Part shown: positions 21,595 through 31,231 of the stretch, piece after piece | Position numbering within the stretch: the first letter of the stretch is position 1 | Layout: the number at the start of each line of letters is the position of its first letter | Origin: Polytrichum commune | Taxonomy: Eukaryota > Streptophyta > Polytrichopsida > Polytrichales > Polytrichaceae | NCBI GenBank assembly: GCA_950295325.1 | Contig: OX485805.1 | Coordinates: 25,965,501-26,029,500 of the forward strand | Reading direction: 5' to 3' | DNA: 64,000 nucleotides | Made by a program: the position numbers and the translations under genes | Notes under the pieces: generated by a model | Database searches by the model: none | What the model was told of the DNA's origin: nothing | What the model saw: only the letters and a program-made list of their open reading frames with translations

Positions 21595-22026
21595 AATATT
21601 AGCCCTTCCACTCCCTCTATTTTAATCCATACTACTATGCTTTCATATAGTGCCCCATGTGCAATGACTAATCTAGCATATTGGTGGGCCAGGAGGATTC
21701 CAACCCCCCTCTTATCGGATGCATTTGTATTGAGCCAACTTCATTTCCTTGGTGCCCTTCAACTAGCACAACCAGGCATAAGTCTAGCCCAAGATTTTTG
21801 AGTGCTCTACCTCTCAATTTATGCTCTTGTATCATAATTATGTCCGCTCTAGGTGTTAGGGAATTTAGAAAATCCTGCTCTTTTAAAATGTTTTCCGGGT
21901 CATTAAGCCCCTGGATGTTGAGTGAGATAATATTCCACTTCATAAAACTTATCAAAATAAGAGGCCCCTGGATGCTTTCCTATCTCCCTAGCGGGGATTT
22001 GTTCCTAAGTTCGATGTTGTGTGGCT

Positions 22027-22825
22027 AATATTGGTAGGCTGGCATGTATCAGCAGGTAGCTGCTTATGTCGGGAGGTGTGAAGTTTGTGACAGGGTTAGG
22101 TCTAGCTTCAACACCTTGTCACCTCAATTACAACCCTTACCTATCATGAGATTGGTTTACCACTGGTTATTGGACTTTGCAGGACCGTTGGTTGTCACAC
22201 CACGTGGAGCAAAGTATGTGTTCGTGATGGTGGAGCATTTTAGCAAGTGGATTGAGGTTGTCGCTTTATCCCAAACCTCTGCAGAGTTGGCCGCAACAAC
22301 CTTTTTAGATCGTGTGTTGGCAACGTTTTGGAGCACTGGCTGAGGTATTAACGGACTGAGGGAGGGAGTTCCTTGGTGTTTTTGAGGAGTTGTGCACTAA
22401 GGCCCTTATCGATCACCATACCACCTCGCGGGATCATCTGGAGGCGGATGGCTTAGTTGAATGGGTTGTTCAGACAACCAAGCGTGGCTTGAGGAAGTAT
22501 GAATTACTTCGAGGAAGCCACCGGGATTGGGACCTTATGTTGCCTTGGATTGCTATGGGCTATTGATTAGTAGACAAACCTCATTGGTATCATACAACGT
22601 GTATCAGTTGTTGTATGGACATAAGCCTATACTCCCGAGTTTTATTCGGGAAAAACTAGCTCATATTATGAACTTGGATGACCCAAACTTTTGGACAGAG
22701 TGTTTGAAAGAGTGGGCTCAATTTTTCTAGAGAGCCATGAAAAATTAGTCCATTGCTTAACACTGTGATACATTGCGTTATGTACGCATTTGTAGTGGTG
22801 CTTACCAACCTCATTTGCGGAGATT
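22027..22825 (+). pseudogene. Gypsy-type integrase fragment
   Basis: The first frame gives CEVC from the end of the HHCC zinc finger, then HWLLDFAGPLVV containing the first catalytic Asp, and VEHFSKWIEVVAL. An extra T in the run at 22326-22329 shifts the frame; the reading continues as EVLTD, a stop, then GREFLG (second Asp), DGLVEWVVQTTKRGLRKY (the catalytic Glu) and YQLLYGHKPILPSFIREKL. Integrases of this kind insert the reverse-transcribed element into DNA. The match ends in SGAYQPHLRRFR at about 22825. Upstream reverse transcriptase and RNase H are absent. The frameshift and stops make it inactive. Confidence 0.85.
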
Positions 22826-23540
22826 CCGGTGAATAAGTTCCTTACGACCGTCTCTAGCCGACCAACCAGGTCGGATCTAAGCTTCCTCAGTCCAGTTGTC
22901 CAAACCAAAACCGAGAGGGGGTAAACTGCTTGCTGACCAACTAAAATATTGTAGTTGGTTGCATCTGTCACCGTACACCTGAGAAAAAGAGGTGTGGGTG
23001 GATCAAGAGGCTTCACGTGGAAGCTAAACTGTAGGGTCTCTCGAGTGTAACCAATGGCCCGCTCCACATGGCCAATAGAGGTGACGATGGTAAATGGGCA
23101 ATGAGTCAAGTCATCGGTTGTCAACCGTAATTCTTAGGCAAGCTTTTTGCCGATCATAACTGGTTGTGCCCCCGAGTCAATCATCACACAGTGGGGGTGC
23201 AACCCGAATAGCATTGCCGCCAACCCGACTAACCACCAAAATGCTGGTATCATTTACCAAACGCATAACGCCCGGACGAATGTCACAGCGTTCGCGAGCG
23301 GGTCTAGTAGCTACATCCAACAAATAAGCTGCCCCCGTGGATTCGGATGAGTCGTAAGATGTGATCGGCCCCTAGTCATCTGAGATGTGTGTGTCAAAAG
23401 ACGCAATGGCCTCTGCCGCAAGCCTTGCTCGTTGTTTGGCCGCTTCCTCAGGATCCTCAAGGCATGGAGGTCTACGGTGGCTTGAGCCACAGTGAGAGTA
23501 TGGGAGTCCAAATTCAACGGAAGTACGGAAATACAGAAAT
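22826..23540 (-). pseudogene. Gypsy-type aspartic protease region
   Basis: On the minus strand, 23190-23120 reads MIDSGAQPVMIGKKLA with the DSGA active-site motif of retropepsins, which cut the Gag-Pol polyprotein. It is followed by a stop and LTTDDLTHCPFTIVTSIGHV, GYTRETLQFSFHVKPLD and TNYNILVGQQAVYPL. 23540-23200 is the part between gag and protease, readable only by switching frames (LDSHTLTVAQATVDLHALR in one, FDTHISDD in another). It meets the plus-strand integrase at about 22825 head to head. The matching gag lies beyond the 23541-27550 insertion. Confidence 0.75.
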
Positions 23541-24126
23541 ACGGATTCATTTTCCGTATTTTACCCTGCTTGTATGAAGATAATAGGGTCCCTTAGGATA
23601 AATTAATTGTATTAGGAAATAGGGCATTCTAAACCCGCCTTGCGCGATAAAAATGATAAAAAAAAGTATTATTACCGGTCCGTCAAATTGAATTAGGGGG
23701 ACTGTTTCATCATGGTCCGAACCGCTGGTCCGGACCAAGTAACGGTTGCGCCAAGATTAGCCAACGGTCCGGAAGTGGCGGTTACAACGGATTTATGTCG
23801 GTTGGGGGAAAACCGTCGAAAAACGGTTGGTAACCGTTTTCCGTTAAACCCTAACGGCAACAGGGGAAGGAAGAGGGGGGGAGGTTATTTAAGGGTCCCT
23901 TCCTTCTCCTCCCCACTTTTTGCAAGGAGAAAAATTATTGAGGGAACGAGTGGTGAGGCCGTGTTTTCTTTGAGCCGCCAGCAGTTGGATTGCTGGGACT
24001 CCGTAATTTCCAGTCACCGGCAGTTGGCTTGCCGGGACTCGATCCGTAGCAGTTGAGCGGAAGAGAGGGTACCCGGAGGAGAGAGAGTTTTCGTAATTAA
24101 GACGGAAGTTAAGAGAAGAGAGAAAG

Positions 24127-26178
24127 ATGCCGGAAACACGGGAAGAGGATCAGAGGGAACCCATCCCTATTCCGCTCAAAGCCCTAGTTCCTGCAATTCC
24201 AAGGGAGGACAGGGAATTGTAGGAGCTAGTGGAGGATCTCCGGGTTATGGGCTGTGCGGGGTTGCTCGCCAAACCCTGGAACCTCCGGGCGGAAGATACC
24301 CTCCGGGAATTTAAGTTTGAGAGAGGTGATCAGTGGCTAGGGACCAAGAGGAGGGATCCGGATAGTTGGACTCCGGATGTTTGGAACAGGGTCTACGGGT
24401 TCCCGAGGGGAATTGCAGAGGGATGGGCTGGACGCCGTGATGGCTTGTTCGCCGGAAAGTTTAGAGGGGACGCGGATCCAAAAGACGGCTTCCACCCCGG
24501 GAACTGCCGGAACCTGAGAGAGCGGAGGGTGTTAGAATTCCTCCTACCCATCCTTAACCCGGACAAGCCGAAGCGGATTAGCCTTACCATGGCTAACACC
24601 TTGTTTGGTGCTATGTCCGGAGTCCGGCCAGTGAATTGGGGTCTGATAATTCAGGAGATAGTAGGGTGGGCCCTCCCCCATATAGGCCGGAAACCCTCCT
24701 TCTTCTGCCCTTTCATTCTGCACCTCTATCAGCATTTTGATTGTTTTACGGCCGAGGAGGAGGACCTGCTGACGATAGCGGCGGACGAGGTCACCTACAA
24801 GCTCCATCCGGAAGCTGGAGACCTCGAGACGGAGACTTCCAGCGACCCCATCATTCCGGAAGCCCCTCCCTCTTCACCCGGAAGCCCGCCACCCCTCCAG
24901 AGGCCAATCTCTCCTCCCCCTCATTATCATCCGGAAGCCGGCCCCAGCTGGGAGACCACGTGGCGGAATGTGGATCTATCCGCTTGGGACTTTCCGGAAA
25001 ATCCCTTCAAACGGGTCCAGGAGGGGATGGAGGACCTACAGAACCAGTACTACCGGCTGGAACACATGATCGTCCGAGGGGCGAACCAGGCCCTGGACGA
25101 CTGCGGACCCGGAAATATCCTCCAGGAGTTGGCCAAAAGGGCGGACATGAAGGAACTCGAGTAGGCCAAGACGGAGAATGCTCACCTAACCGCGCAGGTA
25201 GCGGCCATGACTCAGGAGCTGAGTCAGAAGAGCGAAGAAATCCGGAAGTACCACGCGGAGCAGGCAGTGCTCTTCAGCCGGATCCGGGAGCTGGTGGGGC
25301 ATCCGGCAGAGATCGTCAACAAGGCGCATCTCTACGACCGGATGATGGAGTCCGGAGAACCCGCTTCCGCCAGGCAGACCCTCCCCATCATCGTGAAGTA
25401 CTCACGGACAATGAAGGATCTCCTGGCAGAAATCCAGAAGGTGGTTCCGCTAAGCGGAACACCCCGGCGGGTACTCTATCTGGGTCCGCCTGGGTCACCA
25501 ACCGGAACCCTCTACGAGGTAGTTGGTGAAGTCGCCCTGGTTCAGAACCCGCCAACGTCTGCAGGACCCAGCCAGCAAGGAGGCGGCTCTTGGCCTACTA
25601 GTTCCGGGAGAGCTCTGGAAAGGATCTGTTCTCCCCAGGTGAGGAGGAAAAGTACCGGGTCTGTTAGATCCGGACGAGGCCAGTCCCCTGTTCCGCGGAC
25701 CTTGGATCGGTCCCGGACTCCGGACAGGGCTAGGACGCCGATAAGGCACCAGACTTCGGATCGAGAGGCAACTCCGAGTAGGGGTAAGGCCCCTATGGCC
25801 CAAGCCTCGCCGTCGTCTCCGCAGGACTGCCAAATGGTTAGCCCATTCCCTCCGCCACCCTCAAGGGCGGCCTCTAACAGGGATCCGCCGACTGCCTCGA
25901 TCTCGGGCGGGCATAATCCGGAACAGCGCACCGGAAACGATCCTTCTCTGGTCCAGAGCATCCGGAAGGGGAGTACAATTTCCGGAACACCAGGGACCGG
26001 AACACCGCGGACCGAGAGAACAGCGGACTCGGAGGATGAGATTGCCCCTTCTCCAAACATGAGGAGGATGCTCACGCGGTTGCAGAAGGCGTCGCCGGAA
26101 GGCGGCTCATCCGCCATCAGTGGGCTAGGCAGCCAGTCAAAGGAGGGAGCGACTCAGAAGAAGCACCGCTCTTCTTAG
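24127..26178 (+). pseudogene. gag-like protein of the TCCGG-rich element, two UAG stops
   Basis: From ATG at 24127 a single frame runs 683 codons to a stop at 26178, broken only by two TAG codons (about 24220 and 25162). The N-terminal third holds a compact domain with WLGTKRRDPDSWTPDVWNRV, FHPGNCRNLRERRVLEFLLP and PVNWGLIIQEIV, which resembles plant retroelement gag-like or 'putative plant transposon protein' domains. From about 25130 a heptad-rich region (LEQAK-like, then VAAMTQELSQKSEEIRKYH) predicts a coiled coil. The last 220 residues are rich in Ser, Pro, Arg and Thr. Both stops could come from CAG (Gln) by C-to-T change. The frame is otherwise undamaged. The product is unidentified. 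Confidence 0.6.
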
Positions 26179-26599
26179 GTTAGGATGATAGTTAGATCAG
26201 TTAGGAAGAATAGAGGTAGGAAGATAGGACTTAGGAGTTTTTGAAGATGAGGAATAAAATTCTCCCTCGGGTTCTATCAGCGGAAAATCCGGATCTTGAT
26301 CCGGGAAATCCGGGAGAACGGGTGCAGTTAGGGTTTTCCTTAGGGGCGGCCGCCTGGGCCGCCGCCCTCAGTTTAGGGATTTTTGGGCCTCTACTTAAGG
26401 CTGAATAAGGAGTTGGGGAAGGGTTCCTTCTCCATTGTTGTATTTTGATTGCTCCTACTCTAATAAATTCCTTGATTTCTCACTCCTTGACTTTCCTTGG
26501 TTGATTTTGTGTACGAATGATCCGGAGATCGTTAGCGGAAGAGAGAGAGAGTATGAGGGGTAGGAGTTCCAGATAGGACATGGGAGAGGAGACCCGGAT

Positions 26600-27180
26600 C
26601 TAATCTGGTTATTGCCTTGCAGATCCTCTCTGGGTGTAGTGGGAGGGAAACCTCACTGATCCGGATGGTTGAGTAACGTCTAGGTGGGATAGCCGCTGGG
26701 AGGATTGAGTGGGATCCGGAAGGGATCCGGACTTACGCCAATCTGATCTTTTGAAGAGGTCCCACCGCCCTTAGACGGATCAATCCGGAAAGTGGTACGG
26801 ATCGCCCAGTTATCTCAGATTAAGTAGAATCCAAGGAAGAGGTAGCCGGATCGATCCGTCGGAAGGAGAAGGGAAGGACCGGAACAGTTAGGGTTCCGGG
26901 TTGGAGGCCATCTCCGGAGTGTAGTGGGAAGGGAACCTCATTGTTCCGGAGGTCTGGGTAACGTCCAGGTGAGATAGCCGGGGGGAAGATTGGGCAAAGG
27001 TCCGGAAGGGATCCGGACTTGCGCTAATCTGATTTTCTAAAGATGTCTCATTGCTGGTGGACGGAACAATCCGGAAAGTGGTACGGGTCACCCACTTATC
27101 CCGTCGAGCCAGATTTCCGGTTGGAATCCGGACTCCTCTGGTCATTGTGGTCCTAAGAAATAATCCGGATCTCTCTGTGT
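26600..27180 (+). repeat. diverged direct repeat, about 285-bp period, two copies
   Basis: GTGTAGTGGGAGGGAAACCT at about 26635 recurs as GTGTAGTGGGAAGGGAACCT at about 26919, and the following 250 bases stay alignable (GGAAGGGATCCGGACTT, ATCCGGAAAGTGGTACGG). It lies in the 3' non-coding part of the TCCGG-rich element and could be regulatory or packaging sequence duplicated in tandem. Confidence 0.75.
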
Positions 27181-27550
27181 GACCTGCCAAGTTGGATTTG
27201 ATCAATCCGGATTGGTTGTGAGGGAATTTCCGGATTCTAATCTTATAGAGGACGTCTTCACCGGAAGAAACCACCTATTCTGGAGGATAGAAGTAGAGGG
27301 CAAAAGTAAGCATTATAATTAGGACCTAGAGATACAATCCGGAAAGGCACACTTACGGAAGAGGTCAAAGAGTGTCCAAAAGACCAAAAGTCCGGAAACC
27401 GGGGTTTCCGGAAATTTGGCGGAGGAATAGAAAATAAGCAGGTACGGAGAGTTCTAGACCTCCTACACTTCACAGAATCTCTGGACGATACTAGGGTCAT
27501 CCGGACAAAACCGGATTAGGCACTTAAAAACGCCAATCCGGATATTTTGG

Positions 27551-29200
27551 TGTTCGCGTGTTCCCACAGAGAGAAGACAAGGATGCCTTGCCTTCCAAAA
27601 TCCTACATTCTAGGTGGAAAACCTTAGCCATTTGGATGCTAGGTGACGACCATTCCATTGCTGTAAACAAAGGTGTGTGCAACACCTTGAATGGCAACGT
27701 ATACACCATGTCGGTCACCGGATTCGAAGCCTTCATACTCAAATTTTGGCCACTTATAAATTGAACAGCATTTGCCAATCCAAAAGACAATGGCAAACAT
27801 GCCTGACCAATCTGATTGGCGGGACCATTATCCCTAGCCATGAGGTCTCCACAGGTTCCTATGTGGTCGAAGGTGTGGCTCGTGACACGGATTGAGCACG
27901 TGTTAAACTGCCAAACTCACCACCTTCCTTCAAGTCCCGAACATATAGTAATTGGAAGACGACAAACTAGCCTTAGTTCCGAGTGGAACTGGTGATTCCT
28001 AAATTTGGCCAAATGACGCCAAATTCTTAAACCTCTCCTTCAAAGGGCCAAACTTTATCTCCAATGCATTTTCCCATTCAGAAAAGGGCATTTTTTTGGT
28101 TGGAGAGCGAAGCAATTTTCCACCGCGTGATTATTTTGCCCACTATGAGAACACTTCACCTACTTCGGTAAATGCTTACTGGCCATCTTCGTTGAATTGT
28201 TAGTGGGAATAACTGGCTTCCGCTTTGGATAATTTGCGGTGTGGGCCTATTTTTGCTTCAAATGACAATCATTCTTAGCGTGGCCCAACTGCCCACAAGA
28301 CCAATATAAGGTATTGTCACACTCCGCCTCTGCCAATCACGATTGAAGTCTTCTGGGATTTGCTAGAATTCACTAATAAGGACACCAAGTTAGTGACATC
28401 TTGCTGACACAAGGCACAATCACACTGCTCTATAATGGCAAATGCCTCTGCAAGTGTCGCCCGCCCGCCATAATTCATGATGATCATGGACAGCGCAAAG
28501 TCAATGAGGCATTTGTCAATCTTGGACAAAAAGACCTTCACCAATTGGCTTTTCACGAAAACACCTCCAGATTCCCTGGCAAATCTTGCCAACCTTGTAT
28601 ACATGGTACGAGGTGTGTCGTCCTTCTCCTGCCTGAAGTCTTGGATCTGTTGTATTTGATCTTGACGGAATCCTCTATATTCCTCTTCCAAATAGAATTT
28701 CTACATAAGATCAAAATCTGACGGAGCCACTAAAGAAGCTAATGCCGCTTGGGTAGTCTGGGCGTAACGAGAAAGTGGAAAGACCGAGCTTAACGTACTC
28801 ACACATGTGGAAGCGGAAACCTTCTCCTTAAGTTCACCAAGGAAGGTCCCTTCCACATCCACTACAAAGACATTCTCCGCTTGCTTTGTCTTCAGCACAG
28901 GAGTGGCCAATGAATGGAAGTTGTGTTCTCCTTTAATACAATTTTGTTGCGCTTTCCAATTTTGCAGGAAAATGGTTCTTACTCGACCGGAAAACCGGTC
29001 CCGGATTCTTCCTCACATTTTCTCCTTCATATCGTCAAAGGTCCCTACCCAAAGAATATGTGGCCGAGTGGCAGTCCCCCACGTTGAAGTGGCCTTAACA
29101 ATTATGTTGTTAAGTCGAATGGTAATTTCATATGCCAAACAATTCTCAATAGCAATTCCTCGGCAATCCCATATATATACCTCTAAATAAATCCCAACGC
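27551..29200 (-). pseudogene. Gypsy-type gag, decayed
   Basis: The minus strand reads ATRPHILWVGTFDDMKEKM and KTKQAENVFVVDVEGTFL, then (28691-28317) EEEYRGFRQDQIQQIQDF, TPRTMYTRLARFARESGG, QLVKVFLSKIDKCLIDFA and IIMNYGGRATLAEAFAI. This is a plant Gypsy gag capsid region, which forms the element's particle. Downstream at about 28306-28265 a zinc knuckle reads YWSCGQLGHAKNDC, so the first of the three cysteines of the usual CCHC is Tyr (TAT for TGT). Frameshifts and stops break it. It is continuous in family with the protease at 22826-23540 across the inserted element. Confidence 0.75.
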
Positions 29201-30427
29201 CCACAACTTGCCTCGAAGAAACAAATATGTGGTTGTTTAATTATTTTTCCTTTATTTTCTTTTGAACAAAAGAAAATGAAAACCCCATACTTTTCCAAGT
29301 ACCTTTAAAGTTGATGTGGAGAAAGAATAAGGCAACAACAAATTCGTCACATCCCATGTGTTCCCGGATGCTCCCGCAAACTCTTAACGTGATGCTCCAT
29401 TCTTAATTTCCTATAAGGTGTTTGCGAGGTTATCGAACCAACACCCATAAATATTTAATCCACATCGATTAATGGTTGAAACTAAGATGGCATTTAATCA
29501 TCTTCAAGTTCCCAAATTTCTTCGTTGATTAATGAACACATCCTTGGCGAATGCTTTCGTAAAACATGTTACTTCGTCTTTCATCAATCCAAATCACTTC
29601 GACAATAAGCATGAACGCCTCCACCCTAAACCGGGGGGGGGAGGGAACCAAAACTTTGCTGGTTGCTAGTCTGCAGGTAGCTGTCGCCGACTGCCACTCG
29701 GGCAGCATAGCCGGCCAACAAGTACAGCTTGCGGATGCTGCTCTTGCTCTCCTCTCTCCCTTTTTGGTTTTTTTTGTTGTTGTTATTTATATCAATTTAT
29801 GCTTGAATAAATTCAAGAATTCTTTTCAGAGCTCAATGACGTGAATTTTTGCTTGCAAGCAACCAAATGACAAGAAATTCCGTGAACAATTCAACAATCT
29901 CTCATCACAATTCACCTAAATGTACCATTCACAAGCAAGCATTCTTCTTCTTATTGCTCCGCAAATTCACGATGTTCTTCGTTCTGACATTCCGCAACTT
30001 TGTCACTCTTTGTCCTCACGCCCAGGCCTCCGTCGCGCGCTATATCTCAAGAATGAAGAAGAAAAAAAAATAAAAATGAAGGATTATTACCAAGTAAGAA
30101 GGAAGAAAGTCAAACCCTTGTAAGAGCTCTAATTCTCTCTTCAAATACACATAATGAGTAAAATTATCTCTCACTCCACAACGGGAAAATCCAAGAGTGT
30201 AAGTAGGAGGAGAACTCAAGATTTATTGCAATAACATGCAATTTTCACCTCACACAAACTCTCTCCATACACTCACTCACAAGGCCTGACTTGGCAAGAA
30301 TGCCAAGCCAAGGAGGAGGCTCCTCACTTAGGAGCATCTCTCCAATTTCTAAGATTCATCCATCCAAATCTAAATGGATGAAATCCCACAGATAAGGTGC
30401 GGCCACCGATGTTGCATACCGTGACAT
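29201..30427. other. no gene recognised; possible 5' part of the Gypsy element
   Basis: This lies upstream of the minus-strand gag, so it should contain that element's leader and LTR, but no second LTR copy was found to prove it. A nine-G run sits at about 29632. Frames are short and unconvincing. Confidence 0.35.
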
Positions 30428-31044
30428 AGGTCTTAAAACCTTATATTAGATTTTAGGCCACATCGTGATAAGAGAATAACCTAACATACCATACTATTTA
30501 CAAAAACGAAATTCATCAATTATTAGAGTAAAAATCAGTAGTATCATCTTCACCTTCAAGAGGAAAACGCCTTGAAAGGTATCTTTGTGGATGTGAAAAC
30601 AACCATCTAAACTTCGCAAAATTCTTCCATAAAGCTATGGCTTCCATTAGTACGTTATCAAGATCACCACGTAGATCTTTCATAGACACACGCATAATGC
30701 ATTCTAAACACTAGCCATCAACAATGAAATGCACTAATGAAGCAAAAGCTTCGCCAATCTGCCATTCACCAAATTGCTACAAGCCTACCACGAACACATA
30801 ACCTAAACCCTGGAACTAGATGATATCCAGCTCTAGATGAATCAAACCGGATGAAATCCACCTATTTCACAATTCATCCGGGTAAAAATCCTCCTCCTCA
30901 AAATGATTGCCGATTGAAATCCGTTTTTTTTTTCAAAACACCGGTTTCACATCCTCCACTTTCCCAATTCAACCGGACTTTTCACAAAACCAACCGGCCG
31001 CCATTACACTAAATACCGGTTCTCCCCGGACATTGGTCCAAATC
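30428..31044 (-). mobile_element. unnamed repeat X, copy 1 (inverted partner at 57818-58415)
   Basis: Read on the minus strand it begins GTCCGGGGAGAACCGGTAT at about 31043 and matches 57818-58415 on the plus strand for about 600 bp. The 3' half encodes EAFASLVHFIVDG, a stop, CLECIMRVSMKDLRGDL, and ALWKNFAKFRWLFSHPQRYL, ending shortly before a T-rich non-coding segment. Both copies share the internal stop. The product is not recognised; it looks like the C-terminal exon of a transposon gene plus its 3' flank. Confidence 0.6.
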
Positions 31045-31231
31045 TATTGTATAGGTTGACTTCATAGCTAGACTCACATGCTTAATATATTTGACTGTTG
31101 ATGATTATCACTAAGAATTCATTCTAGCTTCTAGGATTTAGGAATGGTGATAGTCAATTAGAATCTCTAGGACCTTTTTGTGCATGTCAATGGTGCTGAC
31201 TAAAGGAATTTTCATTTTTTGGGTATCTTGT

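Larger units (their letters stand above)
18594..21960 (-). pseudogene. L1-type LINE ORF2 relic (endonuclease, reverse transcriptase, C-terminal domain)
   Basis: Read on the minus strand, 21955-21668 encodes WNIISLNIQGLNDP and ADIIMIQEHKLRG, the start of an AP-endonuclease domain. After a probable internal deletion and the hAT element, about 20470-20400 encodes FLKVDFSKAYDKVSW, a core reverse-transcriptase motif. Beyond the SINE, about 19895-19820 encodes GVRQG, a stop, then PLALYLFLIGGEAL, and about 19755 encodes the catalytic YADDS. 19348-18644 covers the region after the reverse transcriptase. This machinery copies LINE RNA into DNA at a nicked target. Stops, frameshifts and two insertions make it dead. 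The 3' end abuts the repeat at 18593 with a T-rich stretch (a poly-A tail in element sense). Confidence 0.85.
23541..27550 (+). mobile_element. unclassified TCCGG-rich element inserted in a Gypsy relic
   Basis: This block separates the gag (27551-29200) and protease (22826-23540) parts of a minus-strand Gypsy element. It has its own character: GC-richer, full of TCCGG (about 21 copies from 26519 to 27545), with a TATA-like TTATTTAA at about 23887, one long plus-strand frame (24127-26178), an AATAAA-type signal at about 26462, and a diverged direct repeat at 26600-27180. I did not find matching long terminal repeats or terminal inverted repeats, and the exact ends are uncertain by tens of bases. 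A non-autonomous LTR element with decayed ends is the leading guess. Confidence 0.5.

Noticed and set aside
25495-26117. Antisense frames of 112 and 191 codons
   Set aside because: They are shadows of the gag-like frame on the plus strand, created by its skewed codon use.
24127-26178. UAG recoding as a new genetic mechanism
   Set aside because: Only two stops in one transposon copy, both explained by a single C-to-T change of CAG; kept as a question for other copies rather than a claim.
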